14,320 nt of DNA from CAUJGQ01 sp038325665. Its GTDB lineage: Bacteria > Chloroflexota > Dehalococcoidia > CAUJGQ01. Of the stretch, positions 6,189 to 13,187 are shown one piece after another (position 1 is the stretch's first letter; each line of letters starts with the position of its first letter). Position numbers and translations under genes: made by a program. Location of the stretch: the NCBI GenBank assembly GCA_038325665.1, contig JBBQJF010000108.1, positions 1-14,320 on the forward strand, read 5' to 3'. A model generated the notes under the pieces. It was not told the DNA's origin and searched no databases. It saw nothing but the letters and a program-made list of their open reading frames with translations.

Positions 6189-7813
6189 ACGCGACAGATC
6201 TCGTACACGCGCCGCGCGACGCGATGATCGATGGTTCACCGTGCGATGATGACGGCCGGGGCGCGGCGCCCGTTACTGACTATGACCTGATCGTTGTTGG
6301 CTCGGGCATTGGTGGTCTGACCGCCGCCGCGCTGGCCGGGAACGCGGGTGCGCGCACACTCGTCATCGAGGCGCACAACCGTCCCGGCGGATGCGCCGGT
6401 GATTTTGCCCTTGGCGGGGTGCTTTTTCCCGCGGGTGCGACGCTGATCTCCGGGTTCGAGCCGGGAGGACTGCACGATCTCGTGTACCGACGGCTGGGTA
6501 TCTCACACCGGGCCGTGGCGCTCGATGCGGCGATGGAGGTCGTCTCCCCCGATCGCCGCTTCACGCTGTGGACTGACCGCGACCGTTGGGCGCGTGAGTG
6601 GCGCGCGGCGTTTCCTGGCGATGAGGCGGCGAAGGAGCGGTTCGCGCACTGGTCGGAGACACTTGGCGGTGCGATTCACCGCATGGCATCGCGGCTGCCG
6701 GTGCTGCCGCCGCGCGCCCCGCGCGACGTGCTGCGACTGGCGCGCGCTTTCCGTCCCGAGATGCTGCGCACCGTTCCCTATCTGTCCCGCACCGTCGGTC
6801 GCGTGCTGGAACAAACCGGCGCGGGCTCCGACCCGCACTTTCGGCAGTTCCTCGACGCACAGCTCCTGGACGCGACCGGCTGCGACACGGCAGATGCCTC
6901 CGCCGTGAACGGCGCGATCGCGCTTGACCTGTACCATCGCGGCTGCTTTAGCCTGCCGGGTGGTACGGCCGAGATAGCGCGCGATCTCCTGCGGGCGTTG
7001 CGGCGTGATGGCGGTGAGATTCGGTATGAGACCACCGTGACCGCGTTGCGACGCTCGGGCCAGCACTGGAAGGTGCGCACCCACGATGGTGGCTCGTACT
7101 CTGCCGCGACAGTCATCGCCAATATCCCGGTATGGGACCTGCCGGCGCTTTTGGGCGAGCAAACCCCACGGCGGTTGCGGCTCACCGAGCGGCTGCAACG
7201 ACAAAGTTGGGGCGCGTTCTTGCTCCACGCGGCGGTCGATGCAGCGGTCTTACCGGCTCGTGAGCATATGCATGTGCAGGTGTTGCCGCCGCTCGGTGAG
7301 CCGCTGACCGAGGCGCGAATGTGCTTCATCACCGTGCTGCCGCGCGGCCGCCGGACGGGGGCGCCGCGGGCGGTGTCGGTTTCGACCCACACCGATGCAT
7401 CCGCCTGGTGGTTGCTCTCCAGAGACGCGTTGGACGAGCGGAAGCGTCTTTACACCGAGCGTTTGCTCGACGCCTGCGAGCTTGCCTTCCCGGGATTCCG
7501 CGGCGGGCTGCGCTTTGCCCGTGCCGCAACACCGCCCACGTACGCCCGTTATACCCTGCGCGGCTTTGGCTTGGTGGGCGGGTTGAAGAATAATATCCGC
7601 AATTCGTTGTTCGGGGCAGTATCGCACCGATCCGGGGCCAAGGGCCTTTATCTGTGCGGCGACACTGTCTTCCCCGGTCAGGGAACGATTGGAGTCACGT
7701 TGAGCGGCATTAATGCCTGGCGCTCCGCGCGTGATGATCTCGGTATGATGGGCACGGCGATGCGCTCTCACGGAGCGATGGTCGCGGCGAGAGTACGTGG
7801 AGGTGATGCATGA
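6185..7813 (+). CDS. CrtI/CRTISO-like FAD-dependent oxidoreductase (carotenoid desaturase/isomerase family)
   Basis: The 542-residue protein carries the Rossmann FAD motif of phytoene-desaturase-like enzymes: VGSGIGGLTAAAL with Gly39, Gly41 and Gly44, then Glu62 and RPGG at 66-69. Near the C-terminus is the matching FAD motif GLYLCGD (487-493), followed by FPGQG and GVTLSGINA, which resembles carotenoid isomerases (CRTISO/CrtH) more than bacterial CrtI. Length is normal for the family. It probably acts on a polyene or other isoprenoid, associated with the membrane surface; the exact reaction is not readable. The start is GTG 6185, overlapping the SRPBCC stop; ATG 6224 (codon 14) is an alternative without a better ribosome site. 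It overlaps the next gene by ATGA. With carH a short distance upstream, light control of this unit is an attractive inference. Confidence 0.83.
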   Translation: MNATDLVHAPRDAMIDGSPCDDDGRGAAPVTDYDLIVVGSGIGGLTAAALAGNAGARTLVIEAHNRPGGCAGDFALGGVLFPAGATLISGFEPGGLHDLVYRRLGISHRAVALDAAMEVVSPDRRFTLWTDRDRWAREWRAAFPGDEAAKERFAHWSETLGGAIHRMASRLPVLPPRAPRDVLRLARAFRPEMLRTVPYLSRTVGRVLEQTGAGSDPHFRQFLDAQLLDATGCDTADASAVNGAIALDLYHRGCFSLPGGTAEIARDLLRALRRDGGEIRYETTVTALRRSGQHWKVRTHDGGSYSAATVIANIPVWDLPALLGEQTPRRLRLTERLQRQSWGAFLLHAAVDAAVLPAREHMHVQVLPPLGEPLTEARMCFITVLPRGRRTGAPRAVSVSTHTDASAWWLLSRDALDERKRLYTERLLDACELAFPGFRGGLRFARAATPPTYARYTLRGFGLVGGLKNNIRNSLFGAVSHRSGAKGLYLCGDTVFPGQGTIGVTLSGINAWRSARDDLGMMGTAMRSHGAMVAARVRGGDA

Positions 7814-8763
7814 TCCTGGTTGCAGGCGGCACGGGGTTGATCGGATCCGCGATCGTTCATGAGTTGGTCCGGCGCGGTCAGCAGGTGGCGGTGATGAGCC
7901 ATCGACCGGAGCGGGTAAAAGAGCGGTTTCCCGGCATGGCGGTCGAGGCGCGACGCGGCGATGCCCGTGACGCCGGTTCATTGACCGGCGCCGTTGCCGG
8001 CATCGAGACGGTGATCGGCGCCATGCAGTTTCCCAACTTTCCGATCGAGAATGCGCGCAAGGGCTACACTTTCGATGAGGTCGATGCGCACGGCACCGAG
8101 CGCCTAGTAGCGGCGGCGAAGGCCGCCGGTGTGAAGAATTATCTCTACCTCTCCGGCGCCGGCGCCGCCGCTGACGGCCAATATAGCTGGCTACGGGCGA
8201 AGTGGCGCGCCGAGGAGGCGATCCGCGGCAGCGGCCTGCGCTACACCATCCTGCGTCCGTCCTGGGTGTTCGGTCCCGAGGACAAGTCGCTCAACCGGTT
8301 CGCGGAGTTCGCCCGGCGGCTGCCGTTTGTGCCCGTGATCGGCAGTGGCGCGCAGCAGGTGCGGCCGGTGTTCGTGGATGATGTCATGCGCGCCGTGACC
8401 ATGAGTATGAGCGACCCGGCCGGCGCGAATCAGACGTTCGAGATCGGCGGACCCGAGGTCATGTCGATGAATGAGCTGCTGCGCGTGATGCTCGATGTGA
8501 TGGGTAAGAAGAAGCCGTTGCTTCACGCGCCCGCGTTCTTGCCTCGATTGGCGAGCAGGATCATGGGCGTCCTGCCGCTGGAAAACCGGCCGCTCAGCCC
8601 GGACGCGGTGACGTTCATCACCATGGACGCGCTGGCCGATAACTCGGCTCTGCTCCGCGCCTATCCATCGTTGCGCTTGACGCCGCTGCGCGAGGGGCTA
8701 GCGACCTACCTGTCTCCGGGCGCGGCCCCGTCGGGTGACGCCGCGATGTCCAGCTCGGCGTGA
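7810..8763 (+). CDS. NAD(P)-binding atypical SDR (NDUFA9/NmrA-like)
   Basis: This 317-residue protein has the N-terminal dinucleotide motif GGTGLIG (6-12) of atypical short-chain dehydrogenases, and the mid-region strand YLYLSGAGA. Later motifs are LRPSWVFGP and a VRPVFVDDV element, all typical of the NDUFA9-like/atypical-SDR-5 group. The canonical YxxxK is replaced by a Tyr and Lys six apart (YSWLRAK), so it may be a sensor or a quinone/isoprenoid reductase rather than a classical dehydrogenase. It has a near-perfect ribosome site, GGAGGTGAT, inside the preceding gene, with ATG 7810 overlapping that gene's TGA by 4 nt. It is the third member of the coupled operon. The substrate is unknown. 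Confidence 0.85.
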   Translation: MILVAGGTGLIGSAIVHELVRRGQQVAVMSHRPERVKERFPGMAVEARRGDARDAGSLTGAVAGIETVIGAMQFPNFPIENARKGYTFDEVDAHGTERLVAAAKAAGVKNYLYLSGAGAAADGQYSWLRAKWRAEEAIRGSGLRYTILRPSWVFGPEDKSLNRFAEFARRLPFVPVIGSGAQQVRPVFVDDVMRAVTMSMSDPAGANQTFEIGGPEVMSMNELLRVMLDVMGKKKPLLHAPAFLPRLASRIMGVLPLENRPLSPDAVTFITMDALADNSALLRAYPSLRLTPLREGLATYLSPGAAPSGDAAMSSSA

Positions 8764-8834
8764 GCGTGCGCGGCCTTGGGCGCGGTTCGTACGTAGTGGG
8801 GCGAGGTTTGTATGTGGTCGCGTGGCCTGGTGGC

Positions 8835-8859
8835 GGGGGTGTTTCCCCATGAGGCCTCC
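8835..8859 (+). repeat. Direct repeat across the left IS boundary
   Basis: GGGGGTGTTTCCCCATGAGG followed by CCTCC. The same sequence with two small changes recurs in the same orientation at the right boundary (10277-10299). The part outside the element (8835-8847) resembles the inner side of the right IS end. Confidence 0.6.
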
Positions 8860-8874
8860 ATAGGCCGCAAGTTA
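8848..8874 (+). repeat. Left terminal inverted repeat of the IS
   Basis: It begins CATGAGGCCTCC and ends AGGCCGCAAGTTA. It matches the right end at most positions when a 3-nt gap is allowed. Confidence 0.55.
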
Positions 8875-10183
8875 CGTACGTCGATCGGAGCCGCGTAATT
8901 GGTAGGTTGCAGGACGGCCGGGATGGAGATGCAGGCGGCAGCCGGTGGTCAGCGGCTGGGCGCCGGTGCGCAGCGCCGCGTGCAGCCGGTCGTGGTCCGC
9001 CAGCAGCACCCGCAGGTGCAGGGCGTGCGCCTGCTCGACCTACGTCGCCTTCCACAGGCTGCGGTGCGGATTCGCCCACGCGCCGGTCAGGTGCACCCCG
9101 TGCTGGACGACCATCCCCAACAACTTGGCATACACCTCGCACAGGATGCGCCACGGTTGCTCACTGCGCCACTGGTCCACCGCCCCCCCGACTCTTCCAG
9201 CGCCGGACGCCCCATGCGATCTGCCAGCGGGCGCCCACCACTACCCGCGCCTCCTCGGTCGTCCACTGCTCCGCCGGCACGTTGGTCACCGCATAGGTCC
9301 AGTCCGCCAGGGCCGCCCGTGCGGCCGACACGGTCGTTCCCGTCGCCCGTGCAGCCGCGTGCAGCGTCCGTCGCCGCTCCGCTGCGCCCGCCGCCGGCGC
9401 CCGCACCCCCACCAACCGGCACGCCCAGCGGTGTGCGCGTCCCGAGCCGCACGGGCACGTCGGTCACGGGCTCACCCGCCGTCAGCACCGCGGCCCAGCC
9501 CTGCCGGTCGCCGCTGGCCGTGACCACGACGGTGTGGACCGGGGGACGCTGCACCCACGCCACCCCGGCCTGGTCAAACGCGGCCAGGGTGGCGAGGGCG
9601 CAATAGCCCATGTCCTCCAGCAGCAGCGCGCCGGCCGGCAGTGCGTCGGGGACGGCTGTTCCCGCCGGTCGTTGGTGCGACCAGCGGTGAGGGTGAGCGC
9701 CGCCAGTGCCCCGCGCCGCAGGTCCAACCGGACATGGGCCTTGAGGGCGGCCGCCCCCTGACCGGTCGCATGGCCACACCCCCGCCAGGAGTCCGCCAAG
9801 GCAGCGGGCAACGTGATCGTCGTGCTGTCTTGGACGAACACAGCGGCAAAGCGCTCCACCAGCGGCAGGGCCACGGGGTCGGTGGCGACGGCCTGGCCCA
9901 CCTCCGCTTCCCACACCTGTTTGAGGCAGGCGGGCGCGGCGCGGGTGACGCGGTGCGCCAGTCCTTGCGGGGTGAGCGTCACCCCCACCACGGCGGCGGT
10001 CTGGCACACCGGGGCGACGGTGGCATCGGGATGGGCGCGCCAGCCGAACACCAGAGTCTGCACCCGCGTGGCGCCCGTGACCTCGCGCACCCGTGGGACA
10101 CCGCCGCTGGTGCGTGCCGCCCGCTCCGCCGTGGCCGTCAGCACCGTTGGCAGCGCGCGGGCCACCGTTGGTATCGTTTCCAT
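8872..10183 (-). pseudogene. IS4-like DDE transposase, disrupted
   Basis: The start is ATG 10183 (METIPTVARALP), with GGAGG 9-10 nt upstream. The first catalytic Asp is D119 in VQDSTT, and the frame runs well to AGRTNDR (codon 173). Near 9664 the homology jumps to a -1 frame holding the second Asp (LLEDMGYCALA). Near 9418 it returns to the first frame (TYAVTNVPAEQW, then RWQIAWGVRRWKS). At the seven-G run (plus-strand C at 9183-9189) it shifts again, into VDQWRSEQPWRILCEVYAKL. That last frame has a TAG at 9040-9042 before the natural TAA at 8872. In the YREK region the expected Glu (RWQIE) is Ala, so even a repaired enzyme might be inactive. Either the copy is decaying or several bases are misread. 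Confidence 0.82.
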
Positions 10184-10261
10184 CAGACAGACCCTCCGGG
10201 CGAAGATCGTGTGTGTACGACGCACATCTTCTCGGATGGTCTGTCTGTCTGTCTACGTGCT

Positions 10262-10291
10262 TAACTTGGTGCCTGTGGGGGTGTCCCCATG
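10262..10291 (-). repeat. Right terminal inverted repeat of the IS
   Basis: Read inward on the minus strand it begins CATGGGGACACC and ends AGGCACCAAGTTA, matching the left end. Confidence 0.55.
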
Positions 10292-10299
10292 AGGCCCCC
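10277..10299 (+). repeat. Direct repeat across the right IS boundary
   Basis: GGGGGTGTCCCCATGAGG followed by CCCCC, the partner of 8835-8859. Its outer part resembles the inner side of the left IS end. Confidence 0.6.
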
Positions 10300-10438
10300 G
10301 AGGGCGCACCGAGCGCGCCGCGGCAGGCCCAATCTGCTGTCCTGTCATTTCGGACCGCACACGCGCCTGAGGGAGCCGCACTGAACCGGGGCATCGTTCT
10401 CGAGAGCGAACGGCGCCTCGCGGCCCCGCCGGGTCGCG

Positions 10439-10444
10439 TAGGAT
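10439..10444 (+). promoter_or_regulatory. Possible -10 for a leaderless MBL-hydrolase mRNA
   Basis: TAGGAT ends 6 nt before the ATG, fitting a TAnnnT -10 with transcription starting at the initiation codon. There is no Shine-Dalgarno and no clear -35. Confidence 0.3.
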
Positions 10445-10450
10445 AACCGC

Positions 10451-11101
10451 ATGGGCGAACCGTGCCCCGATCTCGTCATCATCCCCTTCAGACTGGGGCC
10501 GTTCTGGAATTTCGCCTATCTTGCCGGCTCGCGTGCGTCCGGTGCGGCGATCGTGATCGACCCCGGATGGGACGTGCCCGCGATTATCGCCCGCGCGGCG
10601 ACCGAGGGGCTGCGGATCACGCTAGCCGCCGTGACTCATCATCACCATGACCACGCGCATGGACTCGATGACATTGTCCGAACTACCGGCGCCGAAGTGC
10701 TCGTCCACCATCGCGATGCGCACGCGCTGCGCGATCACTATCGCGGTCCCGTGAGCGCAACCAGCCATGACGAGACCCGAGCGCTCGGCGGCCATCGTGT
10801 ACGCCTGCTGCATACGCCGGGGCACACACCCGGCTCCCAGTGCATCGAGATCGGAGGCGGCGCGCTGTTCACCGGCGACACGTTGATGGTGGGCAGCTTG
10901 GGACGCGCCGGCGCGGAGCCAGACGCGGCCCAGGCGATGTGGCGGACGGTCTCCGAGAAGCTTGCACTGCTGCCGGATGAGTTGGTGATCTATCCCGGCC
11001 ATGACTACGGCCCCCGGCCCAGCTCCACGCTTGGGTATGAGCGCCGGACTATCGCTCACCTCGCGGCCGCCTCGTTTGAGGAGTTTCAGGGATTGCGTTG
11101 A
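10451..11101 (+). CDS. MBL-fold metallo-hydrolase (glyoxalase II-like)
   Basis: This 216-residue protein has the complete metallo-beta-lactamase-fold site. HxHxDH is at 63-68 (THHHHDHAHG), His125 is in HTPGH, bridging Asp143 is in FTGD, and His184 is in YPGHDYG. The order and spacing fit hydroxyacylglutathione hydrolase-like or persulfide-dioxygenase-like enzymes. The substrate-binding residues of true glyoxalase II are not evident, so only a general hydrolase is called. No ribosome site precedes ATG 10451. A TAGGAT (10439-10444) lies just 6 nt before it, which would suit a leaderless transcript. The gene stands alone after the IS element, with about 150 nt of otherwise featureless GC-rich DNA between. 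Confidence 0.86.
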   Translation: MGEPCPDLVIIPFRLGPFWNFAYLAGSRASGAAIVIDPGWDVPAIIARAATEGLRITLAAVTHHHHDHAHGLDDIVRTTGAEVLVHHRDAHALRDHYRGPVSATSHDETRALGGHRVRLLHTPGHTPGSQCIEIGGGALFTGDTLMVGSLGRAGAEPDAAQAMWRTVSEKLALLPDELVIYPGHDYGPRPSSTLGYERRTIAHLAAASFEEFQGLR

Positions 11102-11118
11102 TCGAGGGTGGCTCCGAC

Positions 11119-11134
11119 ACTGGAACCGGCCAGT
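11119..11134 (+). terminator. Weak terminator-like hairpin
   Basis: ACTGG, a 6-nt loop and CCAGT, followed by TT, begins 17 nt after the MBL-hydrolase stop. The stem is only 5 bp, so this is a marginal call. Confidence 0.25.
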
Positions 11135-11198
11135 TTCGTGCGTTGACTCGGGCCGGCAGCACGGACCGGCGAACCTTTTGACGGGGTGGATAGACAGC

Positions 11199-12140
11199 AT
11201 GGCGATGATCGTGGTGGCGTCGGCGAACGGGCGGGTGGGGATCGCGGCGGCGATGGACGTGATGCGGCGGGGCGGCTCCGCCCTTGATGCGGTCGAGGCG
11301 GGCACGCGGCTGGTGGAAGATAACCTCGATGACCATTCGGTCGGCAGCGGCGGCCTGCCCAATCTGCTGGGCGAGGTGGAGCTGGACGCCAGCATCATGG
11401 ACGGCCGCACCCTGTCCACGGGCGCTGTCGCCGGCATCAAGGGCTATCCGAACCCGATTACGGTCGCGCGGCGGGTGATGACCGACTTGCCGCATGTGCT
11501 GTTGGTGGGCGAGGGCGCGGCACGGTTCGCCGCCGAGTGCGGTTTTGAGCAGCGCGAATTGCTGACCGCTGAAGCGCGGCGTATCTGGGAGGAGCGGCTC
11601 GCCGGCACCATGCGTTCAAACGCGACGCCGGGTGAGGTTGCCTACTACGCGACGATGCGCGAGCGAGTGCGGATCGCCTCCGATCCCGAGAAGGTCGCCG
11701 GCACCGTCAACTTCATCGCCCGCGACCGCGCCGGCGATATCGCCTCCGCCGTCTCCACGTCGGGGTGGGCGTGGAAGTACCCCGGACGCGTCGGTGATTC
11801 GCCGATCATCGGCGCCGGCAATTACAGCGACAACCGTTACGGCGCGGCCTGTTGTACCGGACGCGGCGAGATGGCGATTCGCGCTTCCACCGCCCGAAGC
11901 GTCGTGCTGTATCTCAAGCAGGGAATGGCGCTCGCGGACGCGTTGGCCGAGGCGATGCGTGATTTGTGGCCGCTTGAGGGCGCCGACCCCTTCTACGGCG
12001 GCATGAATATCGTCGCGCTCGACACCGATGGCAACCCGGCTGCCGCATCGAACGAAGAGACGACGTATATCTACATGACGGATGAGATGGAAAGCCACGT
12101 CGAGGCGCCGCGGCTGACGATCACGCGGGATGGCGCATGA
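11199..12140 (+). CDS. Ntn-hydrolase: isoaspartyl peptidase/L-asparaginase (aspartylglucosaminidase family)
   Basis: This 313-residue protein follows the family order. The alpha-chain signatures are GGSALDAVEAG (25-35), SVGSGGLPN (47-55) and LDASIMDGR (62-70). The autocleavage Thr169 is in AGTVNFIARD, then come GRVGDSPIIGAGNY (196-209) with substrate-binding Arg197 and Asp200, and TGRGE (220-224). Such proenzymes cleave themselves before the threonine, which becomes the nucleophile that hydrolyses asparagine, beta-aspartyl peptides or glycosylasparagine. No signal peptide, so cytosolic. ATG 11199 has GGGTGGA about 9 nt upstream; ATG 11205 is possible. The frame is open further upstream but overlaps the MBL gene and lacks resemblance. 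A strong hairpin follows the stop. It could serve nitrogen scavenging; that is inferred. Confidence 0.88.
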   Translation: MAMIVVASANGRVGIAAAMDVMRRGGSALDAVEAGTRLVEDNLDDHSVGSGGLPNLLGEVELDASIMDGRTLSTGAVAGIKGYPNPITVARRVMTDLPHVLLVGEGAARFAAECGFEQRELLTAEARRIWEERLAGTMRSNATPGEVAYYATMRERVRIASDPEKVAGTVNFIARDRAGDIASAVSTSGWAWKYPGRVGDSPIIGAGNYSDNRYGAACCTGRGEMAIRASTARSVVLYLKQGMALADALAEAMRDLWPLEGADPFYGGMNIVALDTDGNPAAASNEETTYIYMTDEMESHVEAPRLTITRDGA

Positions 12141-12147
12141 GCGTCAG

Positions 12148-12178
12148 CCTCGGGACACGATGGAGCGGGTCCCCGAGG
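12148..12178 (+). terminator. Terminator-like hairpin after the asparaginase gene
   Basis: CCTCGGGAC pairs with GTCCCCGAGG (one bulged C) across a 12-nt loop, starting 7 nt after the stop. It lies between two convergent genes. There is no U-tract. Confidence 0.5.
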
Positions 12179-12235
12179 GGTAGGTCATGGGTCACGGTCA
12201 GGGGTGGTGGGATTGGCGAATGGCCGCGGTCGGCG

Positions 12236-12601
12236 TCACACTGGCTGGTTGCAGAAGTAGGCGTGGGCGGCCTTGGTGGCGGCGAGCACGGCGTGGCTGA
12301 TCTCCTCGTCGGTCGCGTGCGGACGGCAGGCGAGCACCACATCGCAGGCAGCGTCCTGATCCATGCCGGGGTGGGCGCGGGCGGTCTTTGCGCCGACATT
12401 CTCCTTGAGCACGGCCGCTACCAGCAGTTCGGCCAGTTCGGCCGAGTGCGCGCAATAGCCGACATAGAGGCGGTCGGTATCAACGATTGGCTCCATGTGC
12501 GCGACCAGTTCGACACCGAGGGCGAGCCGGAAGGCGACCGTTTGCCATCCCTCGCGATCGGCATTAGTGACCTTTGGACCCGGCTCCCATAGTGGGAGCA
12601 T
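12236..12601 (-). CDS. Hypothetical protein, 121 residues
   Basis: I do not recognise the family. The frame has a balanced protein-like composition with a core FRLALGVELVAHMEP (24-38) and the helix-rich stretch AELAELLVAAVLKENVG. Four cysteines (50, 86, 92, 117) are present, but not in a CxxC layout. A start at ATG 12601 has GGAG only 2 nt upstream, which is closer than usual, so the true start may differ. A perfect 6-bp inverted repeat, CTCCCA-TAG-TGGGAG (12584-12598), covers codons 2-6. It follows the 66-residue protein gene by 39 nt on the same strand, so the two are probably one operon. Convergent with the asparaginase gene. Confidence 0.62.
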   Translation of the reverse strand: MLPLWEPGPKVTNADREGWQTVAFRLALGVELVAHMEPIVDTDRLYVGYCAHSAELAELLVAAVLKENVGAKTARAHPGMDQDAACDVVLACRPHATDEEISHAVLAATKAAHAYFCNQPV

Positions 12602-12640
12602 GTCTCCGCGTACGGGCAGACCGCCCGTTTCGGCCGGCTC

Positions 12641-12841
12641 TCAGAATTCGTCCCAGCGCGCTTCCCATTCCGCGCGGAGGGAGGCCGCGCCGGGATCGGC
12701 GGCCAGCCTATCCAACGCCGAAAGGCGACGGGCGGACGCCGTGGCGAGCGCGAATCCACTCACGTCGCGGACGCTCTCGGCCTGTTGCTCTGACTCCTGG
12801 TGCGCTCCGCGCCGCAATAGCCGGTTCAACCACATCGCCAC
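12641..12841 (-). CDS. Hypothetical small protein, 66 residues
   Basis: The frame begins at GTG 12841 with GGGAGG 8 nt upstream; an ATG two codons in (12835) is too far from that site. The protein starts VAMWLNRLLRRG and continues as a charged, helix-rich sequence ending LRAEWEARWDEF, with no Cys and no known motif. The same frame is open upstream to a TAA with a plausible hydrophilic sequence (RPPREGWPAREERI) but no start codon. So a longer ancestral form cannot be excluded. Function unknown. Confidence 0.52.
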   Translation of the reverse strand: MAMWLNRLLRRGAHQESEQQAESVRDVSGFALATASARRLSALDRLAADPGAASLRAEWEARWDEF

Positions 12842-13097
12842 GATGCGTTCCTCCCGCGCCGGCCAGCCTTCGCGAGGCGGGCGGTCTCTCTCACTATCTT
12901 CGGCATGCGCGCGTCCGAGTTGAGCCGGACATATGGGAATCGTGGATACCCCACGAGCACTTTACCTCTGTCTCCGTCAACCCCAGACTTTGCCGGGGCG
13001 GGGCCGCACGATGCGGGGGCTGACCACCTCCGCCTTTCCTCGTGCGCCTGCTCCGTCATCGCCGGCAGAAGGCGGTTGGGGGCGGTGATCTCCCCAC
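12842..13097. other. Non-coding spacer upstream of the rhodanese gene
   Basis: With the promoter and leader up to 13187 this is about 346 nt without a supported gene. A 77-residue minus-strand frame (13059-12826) passes through it but overlaps the better-supported start at 12841 and shows no family motif. It is divergent DNA between the two small minus-strand genes and the rhodanese gene. Confidence 0.5.
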
Positions 13098-13126
13098 TGG
13101 ACAGTACGCCCCACCTGTCCTAGCGT
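13098..13126 (+). promoter_or_regulatory. Predicted promoter with internal dyad for the rhodanese gene
   Basis: TGGACA (13098-13103), a 17-nt spacer and TAGCGT (13121-13126) form a sigma-70-type promoter with a good -35 and a TAnnnT -10. The spacer is framed by an inverted repeat, GGACAG-10nt-CTGTCC (13099-13120), so a dimeric regulator could bind exactly between the two elements. Predicted leader is about 55 nt. Confidence 0.48.
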
Positions 13127-13187
13127 TGATGGCACGGACTGGCACCCATCCCGTCGCTGACCGCTGCATAGAAAGGAGCAGAGCGCC

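Larger units (their letters stand above)
8848..10291 (-). mobile_element. Degenerate IS4-family-like insertion sequence, about 1.44 kb
   Basis: A single transposase gene on the minus strand lies between imperfect inverted ends. The left end (8848-8874) and the right end read inward (10291-10262) both start CATG and both end in CAAGTTA. They share AGGC in between and differ by a 3-nt gap. No clear target duplication is seen, although CATG itself lies at both ends. The size fits IS4-type elements. It inserted just downstream of the SRPBCC-oxidoreductase-SDR operon without damaging it. Confidence 0.72.

Noticed and set aside
5379..6239. 286-residue minus-strand frame
   Set aside because: Arg/His-rich antisense of the SRPBCC gene without any motif; a high-GC shadow frame.
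9641..9700. Programmed -1 frameshifting in the transposase
   Set aside because: No slippery heptamer is present at the shift, IS4-type transposases are normally single-frame, and further lesions lie downstream, so decay or read error is simpler.
10202..10231. Inverted repeat GAAGAT...ATCTTC as a riboswitch or operator
   Set aside because: It lies inside the IS between its right end and the transposase start; most likely part of the element and not a separate regulator.
12826..13059. 77-residue minus-strand frame as a gene
   Set aside because: It overlaps the start of the 66-residue gene, has no motif, and its end is frame noise; I saw no ribosome site that favours it.
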